A stretch of 64,000 bases of DNA from an uncultured Chloroflexota bacterium (GCA_958296175.1 OY282448.1:496001-560000), one strand, 5' to 3'; shown: positions 49,611 to 58,797, counted from the first letter of the stretch. Notes: generated by a model not told the origin, from the letters alone. Program-made: numbers and translations.

Positions 49611-50774
49611 ATGATCGGACGGCGAGCGCTTTGCAAGCTGACCCTGACGTTCGCGGTGATGGCCGCGGGTGCGGGATGCGGCCCGGAGGACGGCGGCCCG
49701 GAGGTCGGCGGCCAGCTGGCCGCCGACCTGACGCTCGCCGAGGCGGTGGGGCAGATGCTCATGGTCGGGTTTCGCGGCGCCTCCCTCGACCGCGAGGCCG
49801 CCGCGATGCTGCGCGGCATTCGACCCGGCGGCGTGGTCCTTTTCGATTACGACGCTCCCAGCAAGGGCGCCATGGTGCGCAACATCACCTCGCCGCAGCA
49901 GCTGCGGGAATTGACCTCGGCCATTCAGGCCACTGGCGATATTCCCTACGCCATCGCCATCGACGCGGAAGGCGGCTACGTCAATCGTCTGAAAGCGAAG
50001 TACGGTTTCACGGTCACCCTGCCGTCCGCGCAAACTCTGGGCGGCGGCGCCCCGGCCGACACCCGCCGCGCGGCGGAGGCGCTGGCGGACTCGATGCAGG
50101 ACCTGGGCCTCAACTGGAACTTCGCGCCGGTGGTCGACGTGAACATCGACCCCGAAAGCCCGGCCATCGGCGCGATCGAACGCTCGTTCGGCGGCGACCC
50201 GGCAGTCGTGGCGGCGCACGCCCTCGCCTTCGTCCAGGCCCACCACGAACGGCAGATCGTCACGGCGTTGAAACACTTTCCAGGACACGGGAGCGCGTCT
50301 GGCGACACGCATCTGGGCGTGACGAACGTGACGGATACCTATCGGCGTACGGAAGAACTTGCGCCCTATCGAACGCTCATCGACGGCGGATACGACGCCC
50401 CGATTATGACCGCGCACGTCGTCAACAGTAACCTCGACCCAAGCGGACGGCCGGCAACGCTGTCGCACGACATCATGACCAAACTTCTCAGGAACGAATT
50501 GGGGTTCGAGGGCGTCATCATCTCGGACGACATGCAGATGGGCGCAATCGCCGCTGCCTACGGCCCGGAAGAGGCGGTCTTGGAAGCGATAACGGCCGGC
50601 GTGGACATCGTGCTGCTTGCCAACCAGCAGGGCGCCTACGATATTCAGCGGGTGTACCGGGTCAGAGACGCAATCGTGCGGGCCGTGCAGGATGGCGTGA
50701 TTTCCGCAGACCGTATCTATGCGTCCGCCGCCCGCATCCTGGCGCTGAAGCGCGCGTACGGGATTTGGAATTAG
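49611..50774 (+). CDS. nagZ: Glycoside hydrolase family 3, NagZ-like beta-N-acetylhexosaminidase lipoprotein
   Basis: A 387-residue GH3 enzyme. It starts MIGRRALCKL with a signal ending GAGC (lipobox-like), so it may be a lipoprotein. Core motifs: QMLMVGFRG, IDAEGGYVNRLK, NFAPVVDVN, TALKHFPGHGSASGDTHLG (His general-acid loop as in NagZ), and GVIISDDMQMGAI with the Asp nucleophile. These fit cell-wall-recycling hexosaminidases. Single-domain size also fits NagZ. Confidence 0.88.
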   Translation: MIGRRALCKLTLTFAVMAAGAGCGPEDGGPEVGGQLAADLTLAEAVGQMLMVGFRGASLDREAAAMLRGIRPGGVVLFDYDAPSKGAMVRNITSPQQLRELTSAIQATGDIPYAIAIDAEGGYVNRLKAKYGFTVTLPSAQTLGGGAPADTRRAAEALADSMQDLGLNWNFAPVVDVNIDPESPAIGAIERSFGGDPAVVAAHALAFVQAHHERQIVTALKHFPGHGSASGDTHLGVTNVTDTYRRTEELAPYRTLIDGGYDAPIMTAHVVNSNLDPSGRPATLSHDIMTKLLRNELGFEGVIISDDMQMGAIAAAYGPEEAVLEAITAGVDIVLLANQQGAYDIQRVYRVRDAIVRAVQDGVISADRIYASAARILALKRAYGIWN

Positions 50775-50863
50775 CCTGTAATTATTCCCGCACGCCGCGC
50801 ACGCGCCAATGCACGGCAACGTAGAGGCGCCGAAGGAAACGTGCGCGACAATCGCCGCAGGCG

Positions 50864-50952
50864 GCGCTTGCTATAGCCGCGCGCGGGCCGTCCCATTGCG
50901 GTCTCGCTGCGGTCCCAACGGATAGCGCTTGCTATAGTCGCGCGGGCCGTCC
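50864..50952. repeat. Duplicated element with TTGCTATAG core upstream of the cytochrome-PQQ gene
   Basis: GCGCTTGCTATAGCCGCGCG (50864 and on) and GCGCTTGCTATAGTCGCGCG (50925 and on), both followed by GGGCCGTCC, lie 61 bases apart in the gap before the gene at 51023. TATAGC/TATAGT may be -10 elements, giving two stacked promoters or operator copies. Confidence 0.65.
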
Positions 50953-51022
50953 AGCAGGCGGCGCACCGCGGGCGCCGCCTGGCATAGCGCTCGTGACTAC
51001 GATGCAACGTCCGGAGGCGCGC

Positions 51023-53458
51023 ATGCGGCGGCTGGCTATCCTGGGCGCTGCGGCCGCGGCGCTGGTGCTGCTCGCGGGCGTCTCGACGCACGCGGCGCTG
51101 GCCAGCGACCCCGCGCAACGGCAGGCCGGCCAAGCGCTGTATCGGGTGCATTGCGCGGCGTGCCACGGTGCAAACCTGGGCGGCGGGACCGCGCTCGCGC
51201 TCGATGCCCCGGGTCTCCACAACCGCTACGCCACGGCGCAGGACCTCTATCGCTACATCCAGCGCACCATGCCCGTGGGCGGCGCGGGGCCAAGGGGCTT
51301 GTCGAGCGCGGAGTACCGCGCCGTCACGGCGTTCATCCTCGACGAGCGCGGAATCGCATACGCCGGCGCCTTGACCGCGGCGTCGGCCGCCGGGGTGCCG
51401 CTCGCGCCGGCGGCCGCCCCCCGACCGCAACCGCAGACGACGCCAGCGCCCACCGCGACGCCGACGCCCGCGCCCACGCCTGCGCCCACGCCGGCCAGCA
51501 GCGGCAACACGCCGCCGGCGCCCCCTTCGATCGTGGAACCCTCCCGGGCGCTGACGTACCGCGACACGTTCCCGTACGTGCTGGCGCTGCAAACCGGCGC
51601 CTTCGTCGACGCGGACGCCGACGACGCGCACACGGCCACCGAGTTCGAAATTCGCGACTTCGCCAGCGGATTGCGGGTCTGGTCGATCCTCGTCGAGTCC
51701 GGGCTGCTGGACCAAGCCCACCTGGAGCAGGGGAGCTTCCAGGGTCTGCTGGCGGGGCGCATGGGGCTGCGGCACAAAACCGTGTACGCCGTCCGCGCCC
51801 GGCACCGCGACGCCAGCGGCGACCCGGCAAGCGAGTGGTCCGCCTGGTCGGCGCCGCACGTGTTTCTAACGGCGCAGCAAGGGTTGGTGACACCCACGCC
51901 CCTGCGGCTGCGCGGGGTTCGGCCGGACAGCGTGCAGTGGCGCGCGGACGACGGCGCGCCGATCGTGCCGCCGCCGGGCGCCGTCGTCGAAATTCGCGGC
52001 TCCGGCGCCGGCATGGCCGAACTGCGCGGCGTGAACGGCCAGCTCGCCGTGCGCGCGTTCGACACGGCCCGCCGCTTCCAGAGCGCCTATCTCACCTTCA
52101 CGGCCGGCCCGACCGCGCTGGAGCTGCCCGCCTCGGCGCTCACGTTTCGGGACGCCTCCGGCGTTCGGCGCACGGTCTGGCTGCCGCACGTGAAGCTCGA
52201 TCCCGAGCGCTTCCTGATCGGCGCGCCGACGGCCCGCGGCAGCTTCTTCTTCGAGCCAGACGACACCCCGCGCGGCAACGCCTCGGTCGCGCCGCTGTTC
52301 GTCACCCGCGCGCGCTCGCCGCAGCAGCCCTGGCGCGCGGCCCCAGGCTTTCGCGTCGAACTGGCGGCCGACGGGCTGACGCTGCCGGTGCAGGTCGCCG
52401 CCGTCCCCTCGCCGTCCACCCGCCCCGACGCGCCCGTGGCCTATATCACCGAGCTGTACGGCTCGGTCAAAGCTTTGGGGCGCGACGGCTCGCTGTGGAC
52501 CTTTGCCGCCGACCTGAACAGGCGGGCGACGGACCCGCCGACGCAAATGCACGGGCAGAGCGGCCTCTCGGGCGTGGCCGTCGATCCCCGCACCGGGGAC
52601 GTGTACGTGTCCACCGTGTACCGCGACGACGACGACGAGCTGCACAACAAGATCGTGCGGCTGGAAAGCGACGACGGCGGCCGCACGGCGGCCCGCGTCG
52701 TGGACGTGCTGCGGATGGAAAACGAGCAGTCCGGAGTGTCGCATCAGATTCACGGCCTGCTCTTCGGCCGCGACGACAAGCTCTACGCGGTCGTGGGCGA
52801 CGCTAATCGCCGGGAACGCAGCCTCGACGACCGCTATTTCGCCGGCAAGGTGCTGCGGTTGAACCGCGACGGCTCAGCGCCCGCCGACAATCCGCACTAC
52901 GACCCCGCGCAGCCAGAAGCGCCGGTGTCGTATCAGTGGGCCAAGGGCCTGCGCAACGACTTTGCGCTGGCGCAACGTCCGCACGACGACGCAATCTACA
53001 CGGCGGAAAACGGGCCGAAGATCGACCGGCTGCTGCGCCTCCAGGCCGGCCAGAACTACGGCTACGACGGCACCGACGGCAGCATCGTGCGGCGCGGCCT
53101 CTGGTTCTTCGGGCCGCCGGCCGTGTCCCCCGTGGGCCTGGCGTTCGCGGTGAACGGCGCCTTCCCGCCCGCCCGCCAGGGACGCCTCTACATGGGCGCC
53201 TACGGCTCCAACTTCGTAGAGGGCACGGCCGACAAAGGCAAAGAAATCTGGGAGATCGAGCTGGCCGCCGACGGGAGCGTGGCGCGGCGGCCCTCCATCT
53301 TCGTGAAATACGTGGGCGACGGTTTCGGCTCGATCACCGGGGTCGCCTATCTGGCGGACGGCCTCTACTTCGTGGACTTCTACAACGACGCTCCGCCAGA
53401 CGCGAACCCAACCGCGTCAGGCGCCCGCCTCTGGCGGGTCGTCCCCGACGACGGCTGA
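51023..53458 (+). CDS. Cytochrome c - PQQ-dependent sugar dehydrogenase (glucose/sorbosone type) fusion
   Basis: An 811-residue exported protein. ATG 51023 follows GGAGG and opens a signal peptide (LAILGAAAAALVLLAGVSTHAALA). A cytochrome c domain follows (CAACH haem motif ~45 residues in, PVGGAGPRGLSSAEY), then a Pro/Thr/Ala linker, a beta-sandwich region, and a C-terminal GSDH/SGDH-type beta propeller: LSGVAVDPRTGDVYVS, HGLLFGRDDKLYAVVGD, WAKGLRNDFALAQ, TAENGPKIDRL, NYGYDGTDG. It likely oxidises a sugar or aldehyde outside the membrane and passes electrons to its own haem. Confidence 0.85.
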   Translation: MRRLAILGAAAAALVLLAGVSTHAALASDPAQRQAGQALYRVHCAACHGANLGGGTALALDAPGLHNRYATAQDLYRYIQRTMPVGGAGPRGLSSAEYRAVTAFILDERGIAYAGALTAASAAGVPLAPAAAPRPQPQTTPAPTATPTPAPTPAPTPASSGNTPPAPPSIVEPSRALTYRDTFPYVLALQTGAFVDADADDAHTATEFEIRDFASGLRVWSILVESGLLDQAHLEQGSFQGLLAGRMGLRHKTVYAVRARHRDASGDPASEWSAWSAPHVFLTAQQGLVTPTPLRLRGVRPDSVQWRADDGAPIVPPPGAVVEIRGSGAGMAELRGVNGQLAVRAFDTARRFQSAYLTFTAGPTALELPASALTFRDASGVRRTVWLPHVKLDPERFLIGAPTARGSFFFEPDDTPRGNASVAPLFVTRARSPQQPWRAAPGFRVELAADGLTLPVQVAAVPSPSTRPDAPVAYITELYGSVKALGRDGSLWTFAADLNRRATDPPTQMHGQSGLSGVAVDPRTGDVYVSTVYRDDDDELHNKIVRLESDDGGRTAARVVDVLRMENEQSGVSHQIHGLLFGRDDKLYAVVGDANRRERSLDDRYFAGKVLRLNRDGSAPADNPHYDPAQPEAPVSYQWAKGLRNDFALAQRPHDDAIYTAENGPKIDRLLRLQAGQNYGYDGTDGSIVRRGLWFFGPPAVSPVGLAFAVNGAFPPARQGRLYMGAYGSNFVEGTADKGKEIWEIELAADGSVARRPSIFVKYVGDGFGSITGVAYLADGLYFVDFYNDAPPDANPTASGARLWRVVPDDG

Positions 53459-53489
53459 CCTCCCGCGGTCGAGGTTCATGAACCGCGCT

Positions 53490-53513
53490 CCCCGCCGCCC
53501 GCGGGCGGCGGGG
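53490..53513. terminator. Bidirectional terminator-like palindrome
   Basis: A perfect 24-base palindrome (CCCCGCCGCCCG then CGGGCGGCGGGG) lies in the 64-base gap between two convergent genes (ends 53458 and 53523). No T-run follows on either side, so the role as terminator rests on its place and strength. Confidence 0.55.
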
Positions 53514-53522
53514 GATTGCGGC

Positions 53523-54530
53523 TCAGACGCCAATCGTTGGTTGGCTCCAGCCGGCGGCTCGTTCGGCGAAGAGGGCGCTGACGGACTCGCCGGTGTGGAT
53601 GCGGCGGATGGCTTCGGCCAGCAGGGGCGCAATCGAGAGGACCTTGATCTTGGTGTGCGGACGGCCCGGCGCCAGCGGAATGCTGTCGGTCACCACCATG
53701 GCTTCCAGCGGCGATTGCTCCACCATCTCGTAGGCCTGTTCCAGAAACACGGGGTGCACGCAGGCCGCGTAGGCGGCGCGCGGCTTGTGGCGCGTGATTT
53801 CGCGCAGACCTTCCCGCAGCGACTGCCCGGTGGCCACCTCGTCTTCGACGTACAGCACCGTGCGGCCGCGCACGTCGCCAACCAGCCCGCGCACCGTCAC
53901 GTCGGAGGTGATGGGGTCGCGGTACTTGTCCAGCACGGCCAGCGGCGCCATCAGACGCCGGGCGCATTCGCTGGCGGTCTTGATGCGCCCCGTGTCGCCC
54001 ACCACCACCAGGTCGTCGAACCCTTGCTGCTCGAAATAGCTGGTCAACAGCGGCATGCCCGAGAGGTGGTCGCCGGGGATGCTGAAGAACCCGCCGATCT
54101 GGTCGGCGTGCAGGTCCAGCGTGAGCACGCGGTCGGCGCCGGCCGTGGCCAGCAGGTCGGCCACCAGGCGCGCCGTGATCGGCACCCGCGGCTGGTCTTT
54201 CTTGTCGGAGCGCATGTAGGGGAAATACGGCATCACGGCGGTCACGCGCGCGGCGGAGGCGCGCCGCAGCGCATCGATGGTGATGAGCATCTCCATCACG
54301 AACTGGTTGACCGGCCGCCGCGACGTCTGCACCACGAACACGTCCGCCTCGCGCACGTTGTCCAGAATGCGGACGAAGGTGTTGTCGTTGCCGTATTCGA
54401 AGATGTCCAGCGCGCCAGGTTCGCAATCCAGCTCGCCGCAGACGCCGCGCGTCAACGCCGGGTGCCCGCGGCAGCCGAAGACCATCAACCCGTTGGTCGG
54501 CGCGCCCATCACCCGCAGTCCCAGACTCAT
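53523..54530 (-). CDS. prs: Ribose-phosphate pyrophosphokinase
   Basis: A 335-residue PRPP synthetase (ribose 5-phosphate + ATP to PRPP + AMP). It keeps EYGNDNTFVRILDNVREADV (substrate loop region), VMPYFPYMRSDKKDQPRVPI (equivalent to the YARQDRK region), LDLHADQIGGFF, and the PRPP loop VLYVEDEVATGQSLREG. Compared with canonical enzymes the PRPP loop (DDIIDTGGT) and the SPDxGG loop (here VVGDTGRIKTA) are altered, so it belongs to a divergent branch. It lies three bases after the usp gene, in one operon with recA. Confidence 0.85.
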   Translation of the reverse strand: MSLGLRVMGAPTNGLMVFGCRGHPALTRGVCGELDCEPGALDIFEYGNDNTFVRILDNVREADVFVVQTSRRPVNQFVMEMLITIDALRRASAARVTAVMPYFPYMRSDKKDQPRVPITARLVADLLATAGADRVLTLDLHADQIGGFFSIPGDHLSGMPLLTSYFEQQGFDDLVVVGDTGRIKTASECARRLMAPLAVLDKYRDPITSDVTVRGLVGDVRGRTVLYVEDEVATGQSLREGLREITRHKPRAAYAACVHPVFLEQAYEMVEQSPLEAMVVTDSIPLAPGRPHTKIKVLSIAPLLAEAIRRIHTGESVSALFAERAAGWSQPTIGV

Positions 54531-54533
54531 CCG

Positions 54534-54968
54534 CTATCGGATCGGGTCGTAACAGACCAGCACCGGCGCCACGGCGTGGCGCAGCACGTGGGTGGCAGTG
54601 CAGCCCAGGTCGCACTCGTGTTCGCCCAGGAACCGGTGCGCGCCCACCACTATCGCGGACGCGCCCCCGTCCAGGCTGGTTTCCACAATGGCGCTGGACG
54701 CCGAGCGGGCCTGCTTGATTTCGGTGCGCACGTCCACGCCGTTGGCGGGCGCCAGACGCTCGGCGCCCGCCAGCACGGCGTCGGCCGTGCGCAGCATCTC
54801 GTCGCTGGACGTGTCCATCGGATGGCGGTGGCTGACCTCGATCACGTGCAGCAGCAGAAGGGGCGCCTTGCGGTCCCGCGCCAGCAACGCCGCCGTCTTG
54901 ACCACGGCGGCGTCCATGTGCCCGCCGCTGATAGCGGCGATGACGGGCGGGTGCGCGGGCGTTGGCAT
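54534..54968 (-). CDS. Universal stress protein (UspA family)
   Basis: A 144-residue Rossmann-like protein with VIAAISGGHMDAAVVKTAAL, LLLLHVIEV at strand 2 and AIVVGAHRFLGEHECDLGCT, then VLRHAVAPVLVCYDP. The ATP-binding G-x2-G-x9-G(S/T) signature is degenerate (GAHRFLG...LGCT), so ATP binding is uncertain. It sits between recA (15-base gap) and prs. Confidence 0.82.
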   Translation of the reverse strand: MPTPAHPPVIAAISGGHMDAAVVKTAALLARDRKAPLLLLHVIEVSHRHPMDTSSDEMLRTADAVLAGAERLAPANGVDVRTEIKQARSASSAIVETSLDGGASAIVVGAHRFLGEHECDLGCTATHVLRHAVAPVLVCYDPIR

Positions 54969-54983
54969 GCGCGGCGCCGGCGG

Positions 54984-56015
54984 CTACGAGGCGGCCTGGG
55001 CGGCTGACGCCGAGCGCTCCTCGCGCCCGCGGTCCAGCAGCAGCTCGCGCAGCTCGGCGTCCAGCCTGGCGGAGATTTCCTCGTTCTCGCGCAGAAACGC
55101 CTTCACCTTTTCGCGGCCCATGCCCAGGCGCGTCTTGCCGTAGGCATAGTGCGCGCCGCTCTTGCTCAGCACGCCGTGCTCCACGCCCAGGTCCATCAGG
55201 TCCCCCTCGCGCGAGACGCCCAGGCCGAACATCATGTCGAACTCACAGAAGCGGAACGGCGGCGCCACCTTGTTCTTGACCACGCGCACGCGCGTGCGCG
55301 CCCCGATGACCTCCGTGCCGCGCTTGATCTGCCCGATGCGGCGAATGTCCAGGCGCACGGAGGCGTAGAACTTCAGCGCCCGCCCGCCGGGGGTGGTTTC
55401 GGGGTTGCCAAACATCACGCCGATCTTCTCCCGCAACTGGTTGATGAAGACCACGATGGTGCGCGAGCGGCTGATGTTGGCCGTGAGCTTGCGCATGGCC
55501 TGCGACATCAGCCGCGCCTGCAAGCCCACCTGCGTGTCGCCCATGTCGCCGTCGATTTCGGCGCGCGGCACCAGCGCCGCAACCGAGTCGACCACCACCA
55601 GATCCACCGCGCTGCTGCGCACGAACACGTCGGTGATTTCGAGCGCCTCTTCGCCGGCGCTGGGCTGCGAGACGATCAGCTCCTCCACGTTCACGCCCAG
55701 CGCCTCGGCGTAGGACGGGTCCATGGCGTGCTCCACGTCCACGAACACCGCCGTCCCGCCGGCCTTCTGCGCCTCGGCCGCCACGTGCAGCGCCAGCGTG
55801 GTCTTGCCGGAAGCCTCCGGCCCAAAAATCTCGACGATGCGGCCGCGCGGAAGCCCGCCTATGCCTAACGCAACGTCCAGAGCCAGCGACCCGGTCGAGA
55901 CCGTGGGCACGGCGTCGACGTGCATGCCGCCCATGCGCATGACGGACCCCGCGCCGAACTTGCGCTCGATCTGCTGAATGGCGGCGTCGATCGCCTTGGT
56001 TTGGTCGTCGGCCAT
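54984..56015 (-). CDS. recA: Recombinase RecA
   Basis: A 343-residue RecA with Walker [14 protein letters not shown], Walker [21 protein letters not shown]-binding loop L1 ([20 protein letters not shown]) and L2 ([20 protein letters not shown]). It forms the strand-exchange filament and triggers the SOS response. ATG 56015 opens the standard [20 protein letters not shown]. It heads a recA-usp-prs gene row. A -10-like CCGATACCATA (minus strand, near 56069-56079) lies upstream; I see no clear LexA box. Confidence 0.97.
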   Translation of the reverse strand: MADDQTKAIDAAIQQIERKFGAGSVMRMGGMHVDAVPTVSTGSLALDVALGIGGLPRGRIVEIFGPEASGKTTLALHVAAEAQKAGGTAVFVDVEHAMDPSYAEALGVNVEELIVSQPSAGEEALEITDVFVRSSAVDLVVVDSVAALVPRAEIDGDMGDTQVGLQARLMSQAMRKLTANISRSRTIVVFINQLREKIGVMFGNPETTPGGRALKFYASVRLDIRRIGQIKRGTEVIGARTRVRVVKNKVAPPFRFCEFDMMFGLGVSREGDLMDLGVEHGVLSKSGAHYAYGKTRLGMGREKVKAFLRENEEISARLDAELRELLLDRGREERSASAAQAAS

Positions 56016-56068
56016 GCGCCCGGTCCCGTCAGCCTAGGCGCCGGTCCAGCGGCGCACGCTTCGCGCCT

Positions 56069-56079
56069 TATGGTATCGG
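56069..56079 (-). promoter_or_regulatory. Putative -10 element of recA
   Basis: Minus-strand CCGATACCATA, about 55 bases before recA; TACCAT repeats the motif at 9152 and 12729. Confidence 0.4.
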
Positions 56080-56184
56080 AGCGGCCGCGCGCGGTCAGTT
56101 CCAGCGCGGCCCAGCGCGCGCCCCGCGCCCACCAGCACGAGGTCGGCGCCTCCAAGCTCGTCACGCTCCAGACACGGGCGCATC

Positions 56185-56270
56185 CCTGCACACCGCGCGC
56201 GCAGGACGCACGCACCACGCGGCCCGTCGGCGTGATGAAGAACGCCTGCACACCGCGCGCGCAGGACGCA
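56185..56270. repeat. Two 26-base identical repeats with hairpin potential
   Basis: CCTGCACACCGCGCGCGCAG followed by GACGCA occurs at 56185-56210 and 56245-56270, exactly 60 bases apart. Each copy can fold with CCTGC pairing to GCAGG. They lie in the divergent region between recA and the alcohol dehydrogenase gene. Confidence 0.75.
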
Positions 56271-56368
56271 TGCCCCGCGGGTCTGACGGCTCGACGCGCG
56301 TCTCGGCGGCGCTGGAGGGGGACGGGTTGCACCGTCTGGAACGCTTGGGTAGCGTGCGGCGTGTTGCG

Positions 56369-57421
56369 ATGACGCCCAAACCACCCCTCGCGCAGCAGAC
56401 CAGGGCCGCCGTGTTGTACGGCCCCGGGGACTTGCGCGTCGAGACGCTGGACGTGCCGCCGCCGGGTCCGGACGAAGTCCGCCTGCAGGTGGCGTTTTCA
56501 GGCATCTGCGGGACGGACCTGCATTACTGGGACGGCTGGAAGTTCGACGCCTGGTTCCCCGAGCGGTCCGACCCCTGGGTGCCGGGGCACGAGTTCAGCG
56601 CCGCCGTGCAGGCCGTGGGCCCCGGGGTGGACGACCTGGCGCCGGGCGATCTGGTGGTCGTGGAACCCAACACGGGCTGCGAGGACTGCCCCACCTGCGA
56701 CCGCGGGCTCGTCAACTTCTGCCCCAACAAGGCCATCATGGCGCGCGGCGCCTGGGCCGACCACGTGAACGTCGGCCGCCGCCACGTGTTCCCACTGCCC
56801 GGCGCCGCCGACCCGCGCCTGGCCAGCTTGACCGAGCCCCTGGCCTGCGTGGTGCGCGGCTTCGACCGCGTGACCGCCGCCCCCGGCGACACCGTGCTCA
56901 TCGCAGGCGCCGGGCCCATCGGCCTGCTGGCGCTGCAGCTCGCCAAGCATCAGGGCGCCGCGCAAACGCTCGTCAGCGAGCCCATCGCCGCGCGGCGCGC
57001 CCTGGCCGACACGCTCGGCGCGGACCACGTCCTCGACCCGGCCGAAGACGACCCGGCCGCCGCGGCGCGCGACCTGACAAACGGCGGCGGCGCCGACGTG
57101 ACCATCGAGGCCGCAGGGGCAAACGCGGCGCTCCAGGCCTGCCTCGACAGCGTGCGCGACTCGGGCGTGGTGCTGATTCTGAGCGTCGGCAACCCGGCCG
57201 CGCGCTTCGACCTGCGCCCCTTCGACTTCTTTGCCCGCGAAATCTCGATCATCGGCAGCAACACGCGCGTCCATACCTTCCAGCGCGCGCTCGACCTGAT
57301 CCCCAGGCTGAACCTGGCGCCAATCATCACCCACGAGTTCGACCTGGCCGACGCCGCCGCCGCCGTCCAAACCGCCAAGTCCGGCCAAGGCGCCAAAGTC
57401 ATCTTCGACCTGCGCGCCTGA
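56369..57421 (+). CDS. Zinc-dependent alcohol/polyol dehydrogenase (threonine dehydrogenase-like MDR)
   Basis: A 350-residue medium-chain dehydrogenase. Catalytic zinc ligands are in CGTDLHYW (Cys), VPGHEFSAAV (His-Glu); the structural zinc site is CEDCPTCDRGLVNFC with four Cys. The NAD(P)-binding loop is IAGAGPIGLLALQLAK. Sorbitol/threonine dehydrogenase-like enzymes share this pattern; the substrate is unknown. TAGCGT at 56350-56355 may be its -10, giving a very short leader. Confidence 0.9.
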   Translation: MTPKPPLAQQTRAAVLYGPGDLRVETLDVPPPGPDEVRLQVAFSGICGTDLHYWDGWKFDAWFPERSDPWVPGHEFSAAVQAVGPGVDDLAPGDLVVVEPNTGCEDCPTCDRGLVNFCPNKAIMARGAWADHVNVGRRHVFPLPGAADPRLASLTEPLACVVRGFDRVTAAPGDTVLIAGAGPIGLLALQLAKHQGAAQTLVSEPIAARRALADTLGADHVLDPAEDDPAAAARDLTNGGGADVTIEAAGANAALQACLDSVRDSGVVLILSVGNPAARFDLRPFDFFAREISIIGSNTRVHTFQRALDLIPRLNLAPIITHEFDLADAAAAVQTAKSGQGAKVIFDLRA

Positions 57422-57468
57422 GCCGAGGCCCTCCGCAGGCGGCCCCTGCGGCGGCGGGCCGCGCCGGC

Positions 57469-58722
57469 TCACGCGGAAGGACGCATGGGCTGCTGGCAGG
57501 CAAAGACTCGGTGTCTGCCGCGTTCGGCCGCGAGCGCCGTGCGGCGGAAGTGCGGCGACAGCAGAGCTGCCGGGCTTTGGGCGCCGGTGAGCACCACGCG
57601 CAGCTCGCCGTCGGGCGCCAGGCAGTCGCGCGCCGCCGCCATCAGGCGCGCCGCCGGCCCGTGCCGCACGCGCGGCCCCACGTGCAGCGGCGGATAGCAC
57701 AGCACCACGTCCATGGGTCCGAGGTCCGGCGGCACGGCGTCCGCCAGCGCCGCGCGAGCCTCCACCCCGTTGGCCGCCAGCGTGCGCCGGGTCGTTTCGA
57801 CGGCGGCAAAGCTCCAGTCCACGGCCGTCAGCGACCGGTCGGCGCGCGCCGCCGCGGCCGCCAGCACGCCGTTGCCGCAGCCCAGGTCCAGCCAGGCGCC
57901 GCCGCGGTCGGGCAGGGACGCGGCCAGGAGTTCGCTGGCCGGGTCGACCCGATCCGCCGAGAAGAGCGTCGGATGGTGGTGCAGCGTCAGCGGGCGTCCG
58001 TCGAGCCTGGCGGTCGACGTCCACCCGAACGTCTGCGCGGGCGGCGCAGCAATGCGGCGCTCGAAGACATAGAGGCGGCGGTGGTGACCCGCGCCGCGCT
58101 CGATGAGCGGCCCCACGATGGCCTCGGCGCGGGACGGCAGCGAATCGACGCCGCTGCCCCGGCCGCCGAGCAGCGCCAGCCGCCCGCCCAGGCGCAAGGC
58201 GCGCGCCGCGCGGCGGATCGTCCACTCCACGCCGGCGCGCCCCAGCCAGTACGGCGCGCGCACCACGGCGCATGCGGCCGCGGCGGGCGGCAGCTCGGGC
58301 GGCGGCTGCACGCGCCAGCGACCTGCGCCAGCCGCGCAACTGTGCGCCGCGCCCAACGTCAGCGGCGCCAGCGCGCCCGCCGCGTCCCAGCCCGCCGAAG
58401 CCGCGGCCAGCGCCAGCCCGGCATCCCAGGCCGCCACTTCCACCACCGGGCCCTCCGGCCGCCAGCCAAGCGCGCGGATCAGAAGCCTGAGATCTGGGTC
58501 CAGCTCCCGCCCAGGCTGGTCGGCGCGCGACGGGATGACGATTGATCCGCTGGTCAACCGCAGCCGCCGCTGCACGATGCCCGCGGCGCTGGCCGCGGCC
58601 CAATCGCCGCCGGCGCGGCGCCGGCCTACCGAGCGTTTCACGTGGAGTGTGCGCACCACCTCGACCAGACGTCCCGCCGCCAGTGTTTCACGCCAAACGG
58701 CAACGCCGGAAACACCCGCCAT
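57469..58722 (-). CDS. RsmC/RlmG-like rRNA guanine-N2 methyltransferase
   Basis: A 417-residue protein, with a diverged N-terminal half of methyltransferase-like fold and a C-terminal MTS domain: TLHHHPTLFSADRVDPASELL, SAM motif WLDLGCGNGVLAAAAARA, and catalytic CYPPLHVG in place of the usual NPPFHxG. The duplicated-domain plan (inactive N half, active C half) is that of RsmC. The Asn of NPPF is replaced by Tyr-Pro-Pro-Leu, so activity or target may differ. The N-terminus is uncertain; a start near 58645 is possible. Confidence 0.7.
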   Translation of the reverse strand: MAGVSGVAVWRETLAAGRLVEVVRTLHVKRSVGRRRAGGDWAAASAAGIVQRRLRLTSGSIVIPSRADQPGRELDPDLRLLIRALGWRPEGPVVEVAAWDAGLALAAASAGWDAAGALAPLTLGAAHSCAAGAGRWRVQPPPELPPAAAACAVVRAPYWLGRAGVEWTIRRAARALRLGGRLALLGGRGSGVDSLPSRAEAIVGPLIERGAGHHRRLYVFERRIAAPPAQTFGWTSTARLDGRPLTLHHHPTLFSADRVDPASELLAASLPDRGGAWLDLGCGNGVLAAAAARADRSLTAVDWSFAAVETTRRTLAANGVEARAALADAVPPDLGPMDVVLCYPPLHVGPRVRHGPAARLMAAARDCLAPDGELRVVLTGAQSPAALLSPHFRRTALAAERGRHRVFACQQPMRPSA

Positions 58723-58764
58723 CCGCCCGCCCCCTCACCCCTCCCTCGTCCTCTCCCCTTCTTC

Positions 58765-58797
58765 CCCTCTCCCTGAGGGAGAGGGCAGGGTGAGGGG
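58765..58797. repeat. Dispersed palindromic repeat, copy 2 (inverted)
   Basis: Reverse complement of the element at 15436-15467: CCCTCTCCCTGAGGGAGAGG, then GCAGGGTGAGGGG. It fills the gap between the divergent RsmC-like and helicase genes, next to a C/T-rich degenerate copy (58733-58762). Confidence 0.75.

Noticed and set aside
56034..56384. Repeat-containing peptide (ACVLRARCAG twice) read on the minus strand near recA
   Set aside because: It is simply the translation of the two 26-base intergenic repeats; no start, ribosome-binding site or relatives support a gene.
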